A stretch of 64,000 nt of DNA from Harmonia axyridis (GCF_914767665.1 NC_059502.1:50326031-50390030), one strand, 5' to 3'; positions 32,144-45,286 are shown, counted from the first letter of the stretch. The notes: generated by a model from the sequence alone, not told the origin. A program made the numbers and translations.

Positions 32144-32743
32144 TGATGTTATATTTCACGTTATTGAATTAAATAAATTACTCTTCAAAAAAACATAAAA
32201 ATAATGTATATAAGACCATTTGTTGTATCATTGATTAGTACTCTGTTCGATTAGTTGATGTATCTGAATAATAATAAAATTTAACATATGAATTTATATA
32301 AAAACGATTATTGAATTTTTCTTATATCCTGAAATGATGGGACGTAAAACAATATCAAAAATTATATTAAACATAAAAAAAATCATATAACAACACAAAT
32401 AGGACGGTGAATGAACAAACCCATTACAGTTATAAAAAATTATACTCAATAAATTCTTTCAACAGATGTTGCATATCACATTCGAAGAAATTTATCTGCA
32501 ACCATCAAGAATTTTGTTATCGCACCACATTTTCAATTGAAGAGATAACATTCCTATTTCCACCAATTGGAGCTAATGCATATTTGCTGACTTTCTCTTA
32601 TTGAGTCATTATAGAAAGAAGAGATATATAGAAGTTGCCTGAAACTTAAAATTACCTCAGTATTTTCGTGAAAGGCATTCTGTGAATAACGTGTTTGCAT
32701 AGTGAATAATTTCAATCTTTTTCGTAATTGAACAATTCAAAAC

Positions 32744-33238
32744 ATGAACATAATGAATGAAAAGGTGATTTTGAAATCGGGATTGAGGAAATTGAAAAAT
32801 CATAAACTGAACATAAGGAATACTTTACTGATCAAGAAAATAGTTAACGAAGTGAAAGATATTCAAAATGGCGACTTAAGGGATGTGTCAAATATCAGTT
32901 GGAAATCTGAGAAATCTACAACTGAGCCGTATCGCGGAAAAATTTGTGATGCAGAAAAACAGAACATTAAAATGAAAAATGATTCAGTTATTGTGAATAT
33001 GAACTCAGAACCTGAATATGAAGAAGACAAAACAAAAGAAGAGGATAAAATTCATTTGAATACATGCTTGAGAAATGCTTTTCTGATCAAGAAAATTCTT
33101 GAAATTACAGCATCTCAAATGAAAAAGGGTTTTAAGACCGAAAAATTCAATCAATATAGTGTAATCTTAAAAAAGAAAAGAAATAATTTTCGTAGACATC
33201 AAAATTTCTATTTCAAAATTCCAAATCGAGCTCTATAA
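32744..33238 (+). CDS. Array ORF copy, 164 aa, class B
   Basis: Asp44 and Ile141 only. Confidence 0.5.
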   Translation: MNIMNEKVILKSGLRKLKNHKLNIRNTLLIKKIVNEVKDIQNGDLRDVSNISWKSEKSTTEPYRGKICDAEKQNIKMKNDSVIVNMNSEPEYEEDKTKEEDKIHLNTCLRNAFLIKKILEITASQMKKGFKTEKFNQYSVILKKKRNNFRRHQNFYFKIPNRAL

Positions 33239-33838
33239 TGATGTTATATTTCACGTTATTGAATTAAATAAATTACTCTTCAAAAAAACATAAAAATAAT
33301 GTATATAAGACCATTTGTTGTATCATTGATTAGTACTCTGTTCGATTAGTTGATGTATCTGAATAATAATAAAATTTAACATATGAATTTATATAAAAAC
33401 GATTATTGAATTTTTCTTATATCCTGAAATGATGGGACGTAAAACAATATCAAAAATTATATAAAACATAAAAAAAATCAAATAACAACACAAATAGGAC
33501 GGTGAATGAACAAACCCATTACAGTTATAAAAAATTATACTCAATAAATTCTTTCAACAGATGTTGCATATCACATTCGAAGAAATTTATCTGCAACCAT
33601 CAAGAATTTTGTTATCGCACCACATTTTCAATTGAAGAGATAACATTCCTATTTCCACCAATTGGAGCTAATGCATATTTGCTGACTTTCTCTTATTGAG
33701 TCATTATAGAAAGAAGAGATATATAGAAGTTGCCTGAAACTTAAAATTACCTCAGTATTTTCGTGAAAGGCATTCTGTGAATAACGTGTTTGCATAGTGA
33801 ATAATTTCAATTTTTTTCGTAATTGAACAATTCAAAAC

Positions 33839-34297
33839 ATGAACATAATGAATGAAAAGGTGATTTTGAAATCGGGATTGAGGAAATTGAAAAATCATAA
33901 ACTGAACATAAGGAATACTTTACTGATCAAGAAAATAGTTAACGAAGTGAAAGATATTCAAAATGGCGACTTAAGGGATGTGTCAAATATCAGTTGGAAA
34001 TCTGAGAAATCTACAACTGAGCCGTATCGCGGAAAAATTTGTGATGCAGAAAAACAGAACATTAAAATGAAAAATGATTCAGTTATTGTGAATATGAACT
34101 CAGAACCTGAATATGAAGAAGACAAAACAAAAGAAGAGGATAAAATTCATTTGAATACATGCTTGAGAAATGCTTTTCTGATCAAGAAAATTCTTGAAAT
34201 CACAGCATCACAAATGAAAAAGGGTTTTAAGACCGAAAAATTCAATCAATATAGTGTAATCTTAAAAAAGAAAAGAAATAATTTGCGTAGACATTAA
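33839..34297 (+). CDS. Array ORF copy truncated to 152 aa
   Basis: Asp44, Ile141 and Leu149, with CAA to TAA after His152. The same truncated form recurs at 40410, 6,571 bp on. The short basic tail is kept but the aromatic end (FYFKIPNRAL) is lost. Confidence 0.42.
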   Translation: MNIMNEKVILKSGLRKLKNHKLNIRNTLLIKKIVNEVKDIQNGDLRDVSNISWKSEKSTTEPYRGKICDAEKQNIKMKNDSVIVNMNSEPEYEEDKTKEEDKIHLNTCLRNAFLIKKILEITASQMKKGFKTEKFNQYSVILKKKRNNLRRH

Positions 34298-34934
34298 AAT
34301 TTCTGTTTTAAAATTCCAAATCGAGCTCTATAATGATGTTATATTTCACGTTATTGAATTAAATAAATTACTCTTCAAAAAAACATAAAAATAATGTATA
34401 TAAGACCATTTGTTGTATCATTGATTAGTACTCTGTTCGATTAGTTGATGTATCTGAATAATAATAAAATTTAACATATGAATTTCTATAAAAACGATTA
34501 TTGAATTTTTCTTATATCCTGAAATGATGGGACGTAAAACAATAACAAAAATTATATGAAACAAAAAAAAAATTAAATAACAACACAAATAGGACGGTGA
34601 ATGAACAAACCCATTACAGTTATAAAAAATTATACTCAATAAATTCTTTCAACAGATGTTGCATATCACATTCGAAGAAATTTATCTGCAACCATCAAGA
34701 ATTTTGTTATCGCAACACATTTTCAATTGAAGAGATAACATTCCTATTTCCACCAATTGGAGCTAATGCATATTTGATGACTTTCTCTTATTGAGTCATT
34801 ATAGAAAGAAGAGATATATATAAGTTGCCTGAAACTCAAAAATTACCTCAGTATTTTTGTGAAAGGCATTCTGTGAATAACGTGTTTGCATAGTGAATAA
34901 TTTCAATATTTTTCGTAATTGAACAATTCAAAAC

Positions 34935-35429
34935 ATGAACATAATGAATGAAAAGGTGATTTTGAAATCGGGATTGAGGAAATTGAAAAATCATAAACTG
35001 AACATAAGGAATACTTTAATGATCAAGAAAATAGTTACCGAAGTGAAAGATATTCAAAATGGCGAGTTAAGGGATGTGTCAAATATCAGTTGGAAATCTG
35101 AGAAATCTACAACTGAGCCGTATCGCGGAACAATTTGTGATGCAGAAAAACAGAACATTAAAATGAAAAATGATTCAGTTATTGTGAATATGAACTCAGA
35201 ACCTGAATATGAAGAAGACAAAACAAAAGAAGAGGATAAAATTCATTTGAATACATGCTTGAGAAATGCTTTTCTGATCAAGAAAATTCTTGAAATTACA
35301 GCATCTCAAATGAAAAAGGGTTTCAAGACCGAAAAATTCAATCAATATAGTGTAACCTTAAAAAAGAAAAGAAATAATTTTCGTAGACATCAAAATTTCT
35401 ATTTCAAAATTCCAAATCGAGCTCTTTAA
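34935..35429 (+). CDS. Array ORF copy, 164 aa, class A (hexamer copy 1)
   Basis: Met29, Thr35 and Thr66. Confidence 0.5.
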   Translation: MNIMNEKVILKSGLRKLKNHKLNIRNTLMIKKIVTEVKDIQNGELRDVSNISWKSEKSTTEPYRGTICDAEKQNIKMKNDSVIVNMNSEPEYEEDKTKEEDKIHLNTCLRNAFLIKKILEITASQMKKGFKTEKFNQYSVTLKKKRNNFRRHQNFYFKIPNRAL

Positions 35430-36030
35430 TGATGTTATATTTCACGTTATTGAATTAAATAAATAACTCTTCAAGAAACCATCAAAATAATGTATCTAAG
35501 ACCATTTGTTGTATCATTGATTAGTACTTTGTTCGATTAGTTGATGTATCTGAATAATAATAAAATTTAACATATGAATTTATATGAAAACGATTATTGA
35601 ATTTTTCTTATATCCTGAAATGATGGGACGTAAAACAATATCAAAAATTATATTAAACATAAAAAAAATCAAATAACAACACAAATAGGACGGTGAATGA
35701 ACAAACCCATTACAGTTATAAAAAATTATACTCAATAAATTCTTAAAAACAGATGTTGCATATCACATTCGAAGAAATTTATCTGCAACCATCAAGAATT
35801 GTGTTATCGCACCACATTTTCAATTGAAGAGATAACATTCCTATTTCCACCAATTGGAGCTAATGCATATTTGATGACTTTCTCTTATTGAGTCATTATA
35901 GAAAAAAGAGATATATAGAAGTTGCCTGAAACTTAAAATTACCTAATTATTTTTGTGAAAGGCAATCTGGGAATAACGTGTTTGCATAGTGAATAATTTC
36001 AATCTTTTTCGTAATTGAACAATTCAAAAC

Positions 36031-36525
36031 ATGAACATAATGAATGAAAAGGTGATTTTGAAATCGGGATTGAGGAAATTGAAAAATCATAAACTGAACA
36101 TAAGGAATACTTTAATGATCAAGGAAATAGTTACCGAAGTGCAAGATATTCAAAATGGCGAGTTAAGGGATGTGTCAAATATCAGTTGGAAATCTGAGAA
36201 ATCTACAACTGAGCCGTATCGCGGAAAAATTTGTGATGCAGAAAAACAGAACATTAAAATGAAAAATGATTCAGTTATTGTGAATATGAACTCAGAACCT
36301 GAATATGAAGAAGACAAAACAAAAGAAGAGGATAAAATTCATTTGAATACATGCTTGAGAAATGCTTTTCTGATCAAGAAAATTCTTGAAATTACAGCAT
36401 CTCAAATGAAAAAGGGTTTTAAGACCGAAAAATTCAATCAATATAGTGTAATCTTAAAAAAGAAAAGAAATAATTTTCGTAGACATCAAAATTTCTATTT
36501 CAAAATTCCAAATCGAGCTCTATAA
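36031..36525 (+). CDS. Array ORF copy, 164 aa, A/B hybrid (hexamer copy 1)
   Basis: Met29, Glu32, Thr35, Gln38 and Ile141. It has class A residues at the N terminus but a class B promoter (TATAGAAG) and a class B C-terminal residue, as expected from conversion between classes. The spacer upstream has private changes near 35744 and 35945. Confidence 0.5.
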   Translation: MNIMNEKVILKSGLRKLKNHKLNIRNTLMIKEIVTEVQDIQNGELRDVSNISWKSEKSTTEPYRGKICDAEKQNIKMKNDSVIVNMNSEPEYEEDKTKEEDKIHLNTCLRNAFLIKKILEITASQMKKGFKTEKFNQYSVILKKKRNNFRRHQNFYFKIPNRAL

Positions 36526-37125
36526 TGATGTTATATTTCACGTTATTGAATTAAATAAATTACTCTTCAAAAAAACATAAAAATAATGTATATAAGACCA
36601 TTTGTTGTATCATTGATTAGTACTCTGTTCGATTAGTTGATGTATCTGAATAATAATAAAATTTAACATATGAATTTATATAAAAACGATTATTGAATTT
36701 TTCTTATATCCTGAAATGATGGGACGTAAAACAATATCAAAAATTATATTAAACATAAAAAAAATCAAATAACAACACAAATAGGACGGTGAATGAACAA
36801 ACCCATTACAGTTATAAAAAATTATACTCAATAAATTCTTTCAACAGATGTTGCATATCACATTCGAAGAAATTTATCTGCAACCATCAAGAATTTTGTT
36901 ATCGCACCACATTTTCAATTGAAGAGATAACATTCCTATTTCCACCAATTGGAGCTAATGCATATTTGCTGACTTTCTCTTATTGAGTCATTATAGAAAG
37001 AAGAGATATATAGAAGTTGCCTGAAACTTAAAATTACCTCAGTATTTTCGTGAAAGGCATTCTGTGAATAACGTGTTTGCATAGTGAATAATTTCAATCT
37101 TTTTCGTAATTGAACAATTCAAAAC

Positions 37126-37620
37126 ATGAACATAATGAATGAAAAGGTGATTTTGAAATCGGGATTGAGGAAATTGAAAAATCATAAACTGAACATAAGG
37201 AATACTTTACTGATCAAGAAAATAGTTAACGAAGTGAAAGATATTCAAAATGGCGACTTAAGGGATGTGTCAAATATCAGTTGGAAATCTGAGAAATCTA
37301 CAACTGAGCCGTATCGCGGAAAAATTTGTGATGCAGAAAAACAGAACATTAAAATGAAAAATGATTCAGTTATTGTGAATATGAACTCAGAACCTGAATA
37401 TGAAGAAGACAAAACAAAAGAAGAGGATAAAATTCATTTGAATACATGCTTGAGAAATGCTTTTCTGATCAAGAAAATTCTTGAAATTACAGCATCTCAA
37501 ATGAAAAAGGGTTTTAAGACCGAAAAATTCAATCAATATAGTGTAATCTTAAAAAAGAAAAGAAATAATTTTCGTAGACATCAAAATTTCTATTTCAAAA
37601 TTCCAAATCGAGCTCTATAA
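37126..37620 (+). CDS. Array ORF copy, 164 aa, class B (hexamer copy 1)
   Basis: Asp44 and Ile141. Confidence 0.5.
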   Translation: MNIMNEKVILKSGLRKLKNHKLNIRNTLLIKKIVNEVKDIQNGDLRDVSNISWKSEKSTTEPYRGKICDAEKQNIKMKNDSVIVNMNSEPEYEEDKTKEEDKIHLNTCLRNAFLIKKILEITASQMKKGFKTEKFNQYSVILKKKRNNFRRHQNFYFKIPNRAL

Positions 37621-38220
37621 TGATGTTATATTTCACGTTATTGAATTAAATAAATTACTCTTCAAAAAAACATAAAAATAATGTATATAAGACCATTTGT
37701 TGTATCATTGATTAGTACTCTGTTCGATTAGTTGATGTATCTGAATAATAATAAAATTTAACATATGAATTTATATAAAAACGATTATTGAATTTTTCTT
37801 ATATCCTGAAATGATGGGACGTAAAACAATATCAAAAATTATATTAAACATAAAAAAAATCAAATAACAACACAAATAGGACGGTGAATGAACAAACCCA
37901 TTACAGTTATAAAAAATTATACTCAATAAATTCTTTCAACAGATGTTGCATATCACATTCGAAGAAATTTATCTGCAACCATCAAGAATTTTGTTATCGC
38001 ACCACATTTTCAATTGAAGAGATAACATTCCTATTTCCACCAATTGGAGCTAATGCATATTTGCTGACTTTCTCTTATTGAGTCATTATAGAAAGAAGAG
38101 ATATATAGAAGTTGCCTGAAACTTAAAATTACCTCAGTATTTTCGTGAAAGGCATTCTGTGAATAACGTGTTTGCATAGTGAATAATTTCAATCTTTTTC
38201 GTAATTGAACAATTCAAAAC

Positions 38221-38715
38221 ATGAACATAATGAATGAAAAGGTGATTTTGAAATCGGGATTGAGGAAATTGAAAAATCATAAACTGAACATAAGGAATAC
38301 TTTACTGATCAAGAAAATAGTTAACGAAGTGAAAGATATTCAAAATGGCGACTTGAGGGATGTGTCAAATATCAGTTGGAAATCTGAAAAATCTACAACT
38401 GAGCCGTATCGCGGAAAAATTTGTGATGCAGAAAAACAGAACATTAAAATGAAAAATGATTCAGTTATTGTGAATATGAACTCAGAACCTGAATATGAAG
38501 AAGACAAAACAAAAGAAGAGGATAAAATTCATTTGAATACATGCTTGAGAAATGCTTTTCTGATCGAGAAAATTCTTGAAATCACAGCATCTCAAATGAA
38601 AAAGGGTTTTAAGACCGAAAAATTCAATCAATATAGTGTAATCTTAAAAAAGAAAAGAAATAATTTTCGTAGACATCAAAATTTCTGTTTTAAAATTCCA
38701 AATCGAGCTCTATAA
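38221..38715 (+). CDS. Array ORF copy, 164 aa, class B, Glu116/Cys156
   Basis: Asp44, Glu116, Ile141 and Cys156, plus several silent changes (for example GAG to GAA at codon 56). Confidence 0.5.
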   Translation: MNIMNEKVILKSGLRKLKNHKLNIRNTLLIKKIVNEVKDIQNGDLRDVSNISWKSEKSTTEPYRGKICDAEKQNIKMKNDSVIVNMNSEPEYEEDKTKEEDKIHLNTCLRNAFLIEKILEITASQMKKGFKTEKFNQYSVILKKKRNNFRRHQNFCFKIPNRAL

Positions 38716-39314
38716 TGATGTTATATTTCACGTTATTGAATTAAATAAATTACTCTTCGAAAAAACATAAAAATAATGTATATAAGACCATTTGTTGTAT
38801 CATTGATTAGTACTCTGTTCGATTAGTTGATGTATCTGAATAATAATAAAATTTAACATATGAATTTCTATAAAAACGATTATTGAATTTTTCTTATATC
38901 CTGAAATGATGGGACGTAAAACAATAACAAAAATTATATGAAACAAAAAAAAATTAAATAACAACACAAATAGGACGGTGAATGAACAAACCCATTACAG
39001 TTATAAAAAATTATACTCAATAAATTCTTTCAACAGATGTTGCATATCACATTCGAAGAAATTTATCTGCAACCATCAAGAATTTTGTTATCGCACCACA
39101 TTTTCAATTGAAGAGATAACATTCCTATTTCCACCAATTGGAGCTAATGCATATTTGATGACTTTCTCTTATTGAGTCATTATAGAAAGAAGAGATATAT
39201 AGAAGTTGCCTGAAACTTGAAATTACCTCAGTATTTTCGTGAATGGCATTCTGTGAATAACGTGTTTGCATAGTGAATAATTTCAATCTTTTTCGTAATT
39301 GAACAATTCAAAAC

Positions 39315-39809
39315 ATGAACATAATGAATGAAAAGGTGATTTTGAAATCGGGATTGAGGAAATTGAAGAATCATAAACTGAACATAAGTAATACTTTACT
39401 GATCAAGAAAATAGTTAACGAAGTGAAAGATATTCAAAATGGCGACTTGAGGGATGTGTCAAATATCAGTTGGAAATCTGAGAAATCTACAACTGAGCCG
39501 TATCGCGGAAAAATTTGTGATGCAGAAAAACAGAACATTAAAATGAAAAATGATTCAGTTATTGTGAATATGAACTCAGAACCTGAATATGAAGAAGACA
39601 AAACAAAAGAAGAGGATAAAATTCATTTGAATACATGCTTGAGAAATGCTTTTCTGATCAAGAAAATTCTTGAAATTACAGCATCTCAAATGAAAAAGGG
39701 TTTTAAGACCGAAAAATTCAATCAATATAGTGTAACCTTAAAAAAGAAAAGATATAATTTTCGTAGACATCAAAATTTCTATTTCAAAATTCCAAATCGA
39801 GCTCTATAA
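39315..39809 (+). CDS. Array ORF copy, 164 aa, class B, Ser25/Tyr147
   Basis: Ser25, Asp44 and Tyr147. Arg25 lies in the first of the two internal motifs, so this change breaks the R-N pair shared by both motifs. Confidence 0.5.
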   Translation: MNIMNEKVILKSGLRKLKNHKLNISNTLLIKKIVNEVKDIQNGDLRDVSNISWKSEKSTTEPYRGKICDAEKQNIKMKNDSVIVNMNSEPEYEEDKTKEEDKIHLNTCLRNAFLIKKILEITASQMKKGFKTEKFNQYSVTLKKKRYNFRRHQNFYFKIPNRAL

Positions 39810-40409
39810 TGATGTTATATTTCACGTTATTGAATTAAATAAATTACTCTTCAAAAAAACATAAAAATAATGTATATAAGACCATTTGTTGTATCATTGA
39901 TTAGTACTCTGTTCGATTAGTTGATGTATCTGAATAATAATAAAATTTAACATATGAATTTATATAAAAACGATTATTGAATTTTTCTTATATCCTGAAA
40001 TGATGGGACGTAAAACAATATCAAAAATTATATTAAACATAAAAAAAATCAAATAACAACACAAATAGGACGGTGAATGAACAAACCCATTACAGTTATA
40101 AAAAATTATACTCAATAAATTCTTTCAACAGATGTTGCATATCACATTCGAAGAAATTTATCTGCAACCATCAAGAATTTTGTTATCGCACCACATTTTC
40201 AATTGAAGAGATAACATTCCTATTTCCACCAATTGGAGCTAATGCATATTTGCTGACTTTCTCTTATTGAGTCATTATAGAAAGAAGAGATATATAGAAG
40301 TTGCCTGAAACTTAAAATTACCTCAGTATTTTCGTGAAAGGCATTCTGTGAATAACGTGTTTGCATAGTGAATAATTTCAATCTTTTTCGTAATTGAACA
40401 ATTCAAAAC

Positions 40410-40868
40410 ATGAACATAATGAATGAAAAGGTGATTTTGAAATCGGGATTGAGGAAATTGAAAAATCATAAACTGAACATAAGGAATACTTTACTGATCA
40501 AGAAAATAGTTAACGAAGTGAAAGATATTCAAAATGGCGACTTAAGGGATGTGTCAAATATCAGTTGGAAATCTGAGAAATCTACAACTGAGCCGTATCG
40601 CGGAAAAATTTGTGATGCAGAAAAACAGAACATTAAAATGAAAAATGATTCAGTTATTGTGAATATGAACTCAGAACCTGAATATGAAGAAGACAAAACA
40701 AAAGAAGAGGATAAAATTCATTTGAATACATGCTTGAGAAATGCTTTTCTGATCAAGAAAATTCTTGAAATTACAGCATCTCAAATGAAAAAGGGTTTTA
40801 AGACCGAAAAATTCAATCAATATAGTGTAATCTTAAAAAAGAAAAGAAATAATTTGCGTAGACATTAA
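40410..40868 (+). CDS. Array ORF copy truncated to 152 aa (hexamer copy 2)
   Basis: Same protein as the copy at 33839-34297; differs by silent changes near codons 122-125. Confidence 0.42.
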   Translation: MNIMNEKVILKSGLRKLKNHKLNIRNTLLIKKIVNEVKDIQNGDLRDVSNISWKSEKSTTEPYRGKICDAEKQNIKMKNDSVIVNMNSEPEYEEDKTKEEDKIHLNTCLRNAFLIKKILEITASQMKKGFKTEKFNQYSVILKKKRNNLRRH

Positions 40869-41505
40869 AATTTCTGTTTTAAAATTCCAAATCGAGCTCT
40901 ATAATGATGTTATATTTCACGTTATTGAATTAAATAAATTACTCTTCAAAAAAACATAAAAATAATGTATATAAGACCATTTGTTGTATCATTGATTAGT
41001 ACTCTGTTCGATTAGTTGATGTATCTGAATAATAATAAAATTTAACATATGAATTTCTATAAAAACGATTATTGAATTTTTCTTATATCCTGAAATGATG
41101 GGACGTAAAACAATAACAAAAATTATATGAAACAAAAAAAAAATTAAATAACAACACAAATAGGACGGTGAATGAACAAACCCATTACAGTTATAAAAAA
41201 TTATACTCAATAAATTCTTTCAACAGATGTTGCATATCACATTCGAAGAAATTTATCTGCAACCATCAAGAATTTTGTTATCGCACCACATTTTCAATTG
41301 AAGAGATAACATTCCTATTTCCACCAATTGGAGCTAATGCATATTTGATGACTTTCTCTTATTGAGTCATTATAGAAAGAAGAGATATATATAAGTTGCC
41401 TGAAACTCAAAAATTACCTCAGTATTTTTGTGAAAGGCATTCTGTGAATAACGTGTTTGCATAGTGAATAATTTCAATATTTTTCGTAATTGAACAATTC
41501 AAAAC

Positions 41506-42000
41506 ATGAACATAATGAATGAAAAGGTGATTTTGAAATCGGGATTGAGGAAATTGAAAAATCATAAACTGAACATAAGGAATACTTCAATGATCAAGAA
41601 AATAGTTACCGAAGTGAAAGATATTCAAAATGGCGAGTTAAGGGATGTGTCAAATATCAGTTGGAAATCTGAGAAATCTACAACTGAGCCGTATCGCGGA
41701 ACAATTTGTGATGCAGAAAAACAGAACATTAAAATGAAAAATGATTCAGTTATTGTGAATATGAACTCAGAACCTGAATATGAAGAAGACAAAACAAAAG
41801 AAGAGGATAAAATTCATTTGAATACATGCTTGAGAAATGCTTTTCTGATCAAGAAAATTCTTGAAATTACAGCATCTCAAATGAAAAAGGGTTTCAAGAC
41901 CGAAAAATTCAATCAATATAGTGTAACCTTAAAAAAGAAAAGAAATAATTTTCGTAGACATCAAAATTTCTATTTCAAAATTCCAAATCGAGCTCTTTAA
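41506..42000 (+). CDS. Array ORF copy, 164 aa, class A (hexamer copy 2)
   Basis: Like 34935-35429 but with Ser28 (TTA to TCA at about 41587). Confidence 0.5.
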   Translation: MNIMNEKVILKSGLRKLKNHKLNIRNTSMIKKIVTEVKDIQNGELRDVSNISWKSEKSTTEPYRGTICDAEKQNIKMKNDSVIVNMNSEPEYEEDKTKEEDKIHLNTCLRNAFLIKKILEITASQMKKGFKTEKFNQYSVTLKKKRNNFRRHQNFYFKIPNRAL

Positions 42001-42601
42001 TGATGTTATATTTCACGTTATTGAATTAAATAAATAACTCTTCAAGAAACCATCAAAATAATGTATCTAAGACCATTTGTTGTATCATTGATTAGTACTT
42101 TGTTCGATTAGTTGATGTATCTGAATAATAATAAAATTTAACATATGAATTTATATGAAAACGATTATTGAATTTTTCTTATATCCTGAAATGATGGGAC
42201 GTAAAACAATATCAAAAATTATATTAAACATAAAAAAAATCAAATAACAACACAAATAGGACGGTGAATGAACAAACCCATTACAGTTATAAAAAATTAT
42301 ACTCAATAAATTCTTAAAAACAGATGTTGCATATCACATTCGAAGAAATTTATCTGCAACCATCAAGAATTGTGTTATCGCACCACATTTTCAATTGAAG
42401 AGATAACATTCCTATTTCCACCAATTGGAGCTAATGCATATTTGATGACTTTCTCTTATTGAGTCATTATAGAAAAAAGAGATATATAGAAGTTGCCTGA
42501 AACTTAAAATTACCTAATTATTTTTGTGAAAGGCAATCTGGGAATAACGTGTTTGCATAGTGAATAATTTCAATCTTTTTCGTAATTGAACAATTCAAAA
42601 C

Positions 42602-43096
42602 ATGAACATAATGAATGAAAAGGTGATTTTGAAATCGGGATTGAGGAAATTGAAAAATCATAAACTGAACATAAGGAATACTTTAATGATCAAGGAAATA
42701 GTTACTGAAGTGCAAGATATTCAAAATGGCGAGTTAAGGGATGTGTCAAATATCAGTTGGAAATCTGAGAAATCTACAACTGAGCCGTATCGCGGAAAAA
42801 TTTGTGATGCAGAAAAACAGAACATTAAAATGAAAAATGATTCAGTTATTGTGAATATGAACTCAGAACCTGAATATGAAGAAGACAAAACAAAAGAAGA
42901 GGATAAAATTCATTTGAATACATGCTTGAGAAATGCTTTTCTGATCAAGAAAATTCTTGAAATTACAGCATCTCAAATGAAAAAGGGTTTTAAGACCGAA
43001 AAATTCAATCAATATAGTGTAATCTTAAAAAAGAAAAGAAATAATTTTCGTAGACATCAAAATTTCTATTTCAAAATTCCAAATCGAGCTCTATAA
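42602..43096 (+). CDS. Array ORF copy, 164 aa, A/B hybrid (hexamer copy 2)
   Basis: Translates identically to 36031-36525; one silent change near 42705. Confidence 0.5.
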   Translation: MNIMNEKVILKSGLRKLKNHKLNIRNTLMIKEIVTEVQDIQNGELRDVSNISWKSEKSTTEPYRGKICDAEKQNIKMKNDSVIVNMNSEPEYEEDKTKEEDKIHLNTCLRNAFLIKKILEITASQMKKGFKTEKFNQYSVILKKKRNNFRRHQNFYFKIPNRAL

Positions 43097-43696
43097 TGAT
43101 GTTATATTTCACGTTATTGAATTAAATAAATTACTCTTCAAAAAAACATAAAAATAATGTATATAAGACCATTTGTTGTATCATTGATTAGTACTCTGTT
43201 CGATTAGTTGATGTATCTGAATAATAATAAAATTTAACATATGAATTTATATAAAAACGATTATTGAATTTTTCTTATATCCTGAAATGATGGGACCTAA
43301 AACAATATCAAAAATTATATTAAACATAAAAAAAATCAAATAACAACACAAATAGGACGGTGAATGAACAAACCCATTACAGTTATAAAAAATTATACTC
43401 AATAAATTCTTTCAACAGATGTTGCATATCACATTCGAAGAAATTTATCTGCAACCATCAAGAATTTTGTTATCGCACCACATTTTCAATTGAAGAGATA
43501 ACATTCCTATTTCCACCAATTGGAGCTAATGCATATTTGCTGACTTTCTCTTATTGAGTCATTATAGAAAGAAGAGATATATAGAAGTTGCCTGAAACTT
43601 AAAATTACCTCAGTATTTTCGTGAAAGGCATTCTGTGAATAACGTGTTTGCATAGTGAATAATTTCAATCTTTTTCGTAATTGAACAATTCAAAAC

Positions 43697-44191
43697 ATGA
43701 ACATAATGAATGAAAAGGTGATTTTGAAATCGGGATTGAGGAAATTGAAAAATCATAAACTGAACATAAGGAATACTTTACTGATCAAGAAAATAGTTAA
43801 CGAAGTGAAAGATATTCAAAATGGCGACTTAAGGGATGTGTCAAATATCAGTTGGAAATCTGAGAAATCTACAACTGAGCCGTATCGCGGAAAAATTTGT
43901 GATGCAGAAAAACAGAACATTAAAATGAAAAATGATTCAGTTATTGTGAATATGAACTCAGAACCTGAATATGAAGAAGACAAAACAAAAGAAGAGGATA
44001 AAATTCATTTGAATACATGCTTGAGAAATGCTTTTCTGATCAAGAAAATTCTTGAAATTACAGCATCTCAAATGAAAAAGGGTTTTAAGACCGAAAAATT
44101 CAATCAATATAGTGTAATCTTAAAAAAGAAAAGAAATAATTTTCGTAGACATCAAAATTTCTATTTCAAAATTCCAAATCGAGCTCTATAA
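43697..44191 (+). CDS. Array ORF copy, 164 aa, class B (hexamer copy 2)
   Basis: Translates identically to 37126-37620. Confidence 0.5.
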   Translation: MNIMNEKVILKSGLRKLKNHKLNIRNTLLIKKIVNEVKDIQNGDLRDVSNISWKSEKSTTEPYRGKICDAEKQNIKMKNDSVIVNMNSEPEYEEDKTKEEDKIHLNTCLRNAFLIKKILEITASQMKKGFKTEKFNQYSVILKKKRNNFRRHQNFYFKIPNRAL

Positions 44192-44791
44192 TGATGTTAT
44201 ATTTCACGTTATTGAATTAAATAAATTACTCTTCAAAAAAACATAAAAATAATGTATATAAGACCATTTGTTGTATCATTGATTAGTACTCTGTTCGATT
44301 AGTTGATGTATCTGAATAATAATAAAATTTAACATATGAATTTATATAAAAACGATTATTGAATTTTTCTTATATCCTGAAATGATGGGACGTAAAACAA
44401 TATCAAAAATTATATTAAGCATAAAAAAAATCAAATAACAACACAAATAGGACGGTGAATGAACAAACCCATTACAGTTATAAAAAATTATACTCAATAA
44501 ATTCTTTCAACAGATGTTGCATATCACATTCGAAGAAATTTATCTGCAACCATCAAGAATTTTGTTATCGCACCACATTTTCAATTGAAGAGATAACATT
44601 CCTATTTCCACCAATTGGAGCTAATGCATATTTGCTGACTTTCTCTTATTGAGTCATTATAGAAAGAAGAGATATATAGAAGTTGCCTGAAACTTAAAAT
44701 TACCTCAGTATTTTCGTGAAAGGCATTCTGTGAATAACGTGTTTGCATAGTGAATAATTTCAATCTTTTTCGTAATTGAACAATTCAAAAC

Positions 44792-45286
44792 ATGAACATA
44801 ATGAATGAAAAGGTGATTTTGAAATCGGGATTGAGGAAATTGAAAAATCATAAACTGAACATAAGGAATACTTTACTGATCAAGAAAATAGTTAACGAAG
44901 TGAAAGATATTCAAAATGGCGACTTGAGGGATGTGTCAAATATCAGTTGGAAATCTGAAAAATCTACAACTGAGCCGTATCGCGGAAAAATTTGTGATGC
45001 AGAAAAACAGAACATTAAAATGAAAAATGATTCAGTTATTGTGAATATGAACTCAGAACCTGAATATGAAGAAGACAAAACAAAAGAAGAGGATAAAATT
45101 CATTTGAATACATGCTTGAGAAATGCTTTTCTGATCGAGAAAATTCTTGAAATCACAGCATCTCAAATGAAAAAGGGTTTTAAGACCGAAAAATTCAATC
45201 AATATAGTGTAATCTTAAAAAAGAAAAGAAATAATTTTCGTAGACATCAAAATTTCTGTTTTAAAATTCCAAATCGAGCTCTATAA
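44792..45286 (+). CDS. Array ORF copy, 164 aa, class B, Glu116/Cys156
   Basis: Translates identically to 38221-38715. Confidence 0.5.
   Translation: MNIMNEKVILKSGLRKLKNHKLNIRNTLLIKKIVNEVKDIQNGDLRDVSNISWKSEKSTTEPYRGKICDAEKQNIKMKNDSVIVNMNSEPEYEEDKTKEEDKIHLNTCLRNAFLIEKILEITASQMKKGFKTEKFNQYSVILKKKRNNFRRHQNFCFKIPNRAL

Larger units (their letters stand above)
34211..40781 (+). repeat. Higher-order repeat, hexamer copy 1 (6,571 bp, limits approximate)
   Basis: Covers the units with ORFs at 34935, 36031, 37126, 38221 and 39315 plus parts of 33839 and 40410. The diagnostic series is Thr66; Glu32/Gln38; Asp44; Glu116/Cys156; Ser25/Tyr147; stop after residue 152. Private spacer variants, such as a T-to-AA change near 35744, also recur in copy 2. 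Confidence 0.85.
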